This document shows, piece by piece, positions 62,575 to 64,000 of a DNA stretch of 64,000 bases (its first letter is position 1; each line of letters starts with the position of its first letter). The translations under genes and the position numbers were made by a program. The notes under the pieces were generated by a model. The model was not told where the DNA came from. It saw only the letters and a list, made by a program, of their open reading frames with translations, and made no database searches. Origin of the DNA: Anaerolineaceae bacterium. Lineage in GTDB: Bacteria; Chloroflexota; Anaerolineae; Anaerolineales; Anaerolineaceae. The stretch is from NCBI GenBank assembly GCA_016841365.1, contig JAENZI010000007.1:62001-126000 (forward strand), written 5' to 3'.

Positions 62575-62979
62575 CTAATCTGTGCTTTGGTTATCTTCCC
62601 AATGACACAACTTAAGGTCAATCTCTAATTGCTTACAGGCTTTTTCGATCACTGCATAGTAAGGTGCCCAGCCGGGTGTTTCGAGCGGACGTGCATAAAA
62701 GAGGATCTGATCAACCGCATTCTTCTCAAGGGTGTTAACGACAGGCGGTACCATTGTCTGAACCTCTGCCATTTGCAAAGCATGGTCATACCACGGGATC
62801 TCGTCGGTTGGCTGGATCAGGCCAAATTTACCAGAGAGGATTAACATCGGCAGGCCGAGGCGTTGGCTCTCTTGATAGGCAAACGCAATCCTTTCGCTTT
62901 GATAGCGCTCAACAGCAGGCAAAACGCCGGGCGAAGGGTCTTTTTCTTTGCTGCAGGTTGTAATTAAATAACGGTTCAT
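62575..62979 (-). CDS. DUF6884-like protein
   Basis: 134 residues. LITTCSKEKDPSPG at the start, ERIAFAYQESQRLGLPMLILSGKFGLIQPTDEIPWYDHAL in outline and the late QILFYARPLETPGW match the DUF6884/DUF1643-like pattern (an N-terminal cysteine-serine-lysine motif and the SGKFGLI segment). Related domains are tied to nucleotide or DNA-modification proteins, but no activity is established. It is convergent with the LCP gene and divergent from marR. Confidence 0.75.
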   Translation of the reverse strand: MNRYLITTCSKEKDPSPGVLPAVERYQSERIAFAYQESQRLGLPMLILSGKFGLIQPTDEIPWYDHALQMAEVQTMVPPVVNTLEKNAVDQILFYARPLETPGWAPYYAVIEKACKQLEIDLKLCHWEDNQSTD

Positions 62980-63110
62980 TATTGTTGGTTCCTCCGCTAC
63001 TGTAAGTTAATTATAAATAATCTTACTCCATCCTCCACGAATGCCGAGCGGAACGATTTGATGGCTCAATCTTCAAAAGTTAACAATTGTTTATCGTTTG
63101 CAATTTGGTC

Positions 63111-63165
63111 TTGACGAATGTTGTCACATGGCCTATATTTAGCAGTCTAAATATTAGCAAGCTAA
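63111..63165 (+). promoter_or_regulatory. marR promoter with tandem TTAG-N4-CTAA operators
   Basis: -35 TTGACG (63111-63116), 17 bp, -10 TATATT (63134-63139). Two copies of TTAG-N4-CTAA follow at 63139-63150 and 63154-63165, 15 bp apart; the second (TTAGC-AA-GCTAA) is a perfect palindrome. They cover the -10 edge and transcription start, as expected for MarR autorepression. Confidence 0.75.
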
Positions 63166-63178
63166 CAATAAGGTTTTT

Positions 63179-63640
63179 ATGGAAAGTTTAGTCTTTGACA
63201 CCATTGGCTTTTTGCTCCACAGGGTCTTTCGCTCCCACCAGGGACTGGTGCGGTGTAAAATGCGAAACTTGGGATTGCATCGCGGGCAACCGCCCGTACT
63301 TTTTGCCCTTTATGAGAATGACGGTATGTCAAACTCAGAGATGGCTGAATATCTCGAAATCACACCTGCGACGCTGACCAACAAGGTTAAGCGCATGGAA
63401 AAATCACAGCTTGTTGTTCGGCGCGGTGACCCGGATGATGAACGTCTCAGCCGAATTTATCTGACGGACAAAGGACGCGGTTTGATGGACACATTACGCG
63501 GCTCGATGCTTGATATGGATGGGATTCTCTTATCTGGCTTCAGCGATTCTGAAACGCAGCAACTCAAAAACCTGCTGGCAAAGATTGTTGAAAATGTTGA
63601 CTCATATCAAAGCCGACCAGACAAACCCATCTCGCACTAA
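63179..63640 (+). CDS. MarR family transcriptional regulator
   Basis: 153 residues. The winged helix appears as LHRGQPPVLFALYENDGMS, EMAEYLEITPATLTNKVKRMEK and the DPDDERLSRIYLTDKGRG wing, all typical of MarR. AAGG is five bases from the ATG. Twin palindromes in its promoter suggest self-repression, and the ABC exporter gene starting 24 bases downstream is presumably the controlled target, a common drug-efflux arrangement. The inducing ligand is unknown. Confidence 0.93.
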   Translation: MESLVFDTIGFLLHRVFRSHQGLVRCKMRNLGLHRGQPPVLFALYENDGMSNSEMAEYLEITPATLTNKVKRMEKSQLVVRRGDPDDERLSRIYLTDKGRGLMDTLRGSMLDMDGILLSGFSDSETQQLKNLLAKIVENVDSYQSRPDKPISH

Positions 63641-63664
63641 TTCGCTTATCTAAGGAGTTGTTCA

Positions 63665-64000
63665 TTGAAAAGTATTCGAAAAATCCTTCCCTTTTTAAAA
63701 AAATACCGCTGGCAAGTGGTGATTGCGATGCTTGCCATGCTCTTCCTGTCCGTGACAGATTTATTGGTGCCCAGACAGGTTCAAAATATCATTGATGTCG
63801 GTATTGCACAACGTGATACCTCGGCTGTTCTGCGTATTTCCTTGCTGATGATCGGCTTGACGTTGGTCAGCATGGGGCTTGCCTTTGTGAACACCTTTGT
63901 TTCCATGAGAGTATCTGAGAGCTTTGCTGCAGATTTGCGAGAGAAGGCATATGCTAACATCCAGTCCTTCTCTTTTGCCAACCTGGACAGGCTGCAGACC
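63665..64000 (+). CDS. ABC exporter, N-terminal part (fused permease/ATPase expected; cut by the window edge)
   Basis: TTG 63665 with AAGGAG seven bases upstream; 112 codons are visible. MKSIRKILPFLKKYRWQVVI starts the membrane domain, with VPRQVQNIIDVGIAQRD and a second helix region, then VSESFAADLREKAYANIQSF, the coupling-helix pattern of type IV ABC exporters. The ATPase half is off the edge. It is co-transcribed with marR; many such loci contain two exporter genes forming a heterodimer. Confidence 0.88.
   Translation, partial: MKSIRKILPFLKKYRWQVVIAMLAMLFLSVTDLLVPRQVQNIIDVGIAQRDTSAVLRISLLMIGLTLVSMGLAFVNTFVSMRVSESFAADLREKAYANIQSFSFANLDRLQT

Noticed and set aside
1-64000. tRNA genes, CRISPR arrays, IS elements, prophage or restriction/defence islands
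   Set aside because: None was recognised on reading both strands; no transposase, integrase, Cas or restriction protein occurs among the coding frames.

Overview
The window looks like about 64 kb of chromosome from a Chloroflexota bacterium, most likely class Anaerolineae. This is an inference from gene content: DUF6391 and CpXC proteins, lipoproteins with Pro/Thr-rich stalks, an ATP-cone/uridine-kinase fusion, an FHA/winged-helix fusion, LCP and VanW cell-wall proteins, and moderate GC. I see no rRNA, tRNA, IS element, prophage or CRISPR array. It reads as core chromosome, and the best signals are regulatory or architectural rather than mobile.

Layout. 1-8 kb: DUF6391 fragment, clpC-radA operon, LiaF-like membrane protein, FHA regulator, CpXC protein. 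8-17 kb: secreted and lipid-anchored proteins, ATP-cone uridine kinase, Cys/Met PLP enzyme, UPF0173 hydrolase with a molybdopterin oxidoreductase, LysM protein. 17-21 kb: holB, a chlD-type chelatase gene split by a nine-A frameshift site, a NifU-like protein. 21-31 kb: an ABC-F ATPase with a leader-peptide/terminator attenuator, GH127 with an MFS transporter, a phosphoribosyltransferase, priA. 31-39 kb: Ser/Thr kinase, GH3-like membrane protein, GDPD, Ldh2-type dehydrogenase, lytic transglycosylase, class II aldolase, methyltransferase, SRP RNA. 39.5-52 kb: dnaN, a PEP/pyruvate-binding protein, two perfect parS sites, rtcA, FkbM methyltransferase, acyltransferase, GH13, a TetR regulator with its operator, OsmC, a DnaA-box/AT-rich region that I read as oriC, and a nucleotidyltransferase with a deoxynucleoside kinase. 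52-64 kb: ccmE-ccmF, DUF5684, M28 peptidase, SLC13/TrkA-C transporter, VanW, Trm112-like and LCP proteins, DUF6884, and a MarR regulator with the start of an ABC exporter.

How it fits together. The section around 39-52 kb behaves like the chromosome origin. dnaN lies at 39.5 kb and two parS sites at 43.8 kb. Three DnaA boxes spaced 20-21 bp sit beside an AT-rich stretch at 50.0-50.4 kb. In the 60-base lines I hand-counted, the plus strand is C-rich to the left and G-rich to the right, with the switch near 50 kb. dnaA, parA and parB are not in the window. A second DnaA-box cluster (22-bp period) lies 29 kb away behind the ABC-F gene.

The three results most worth following are: (i) the ABC-F leader, with a six-codon peptide gene, a candidate antiterminator and an intrinsic terminator; (ii) the A9 site joining the AAA+ and VWA halves of the chelatase gene; (iii) oriC/parS with a TetR-operator-like palindrome at its edge.
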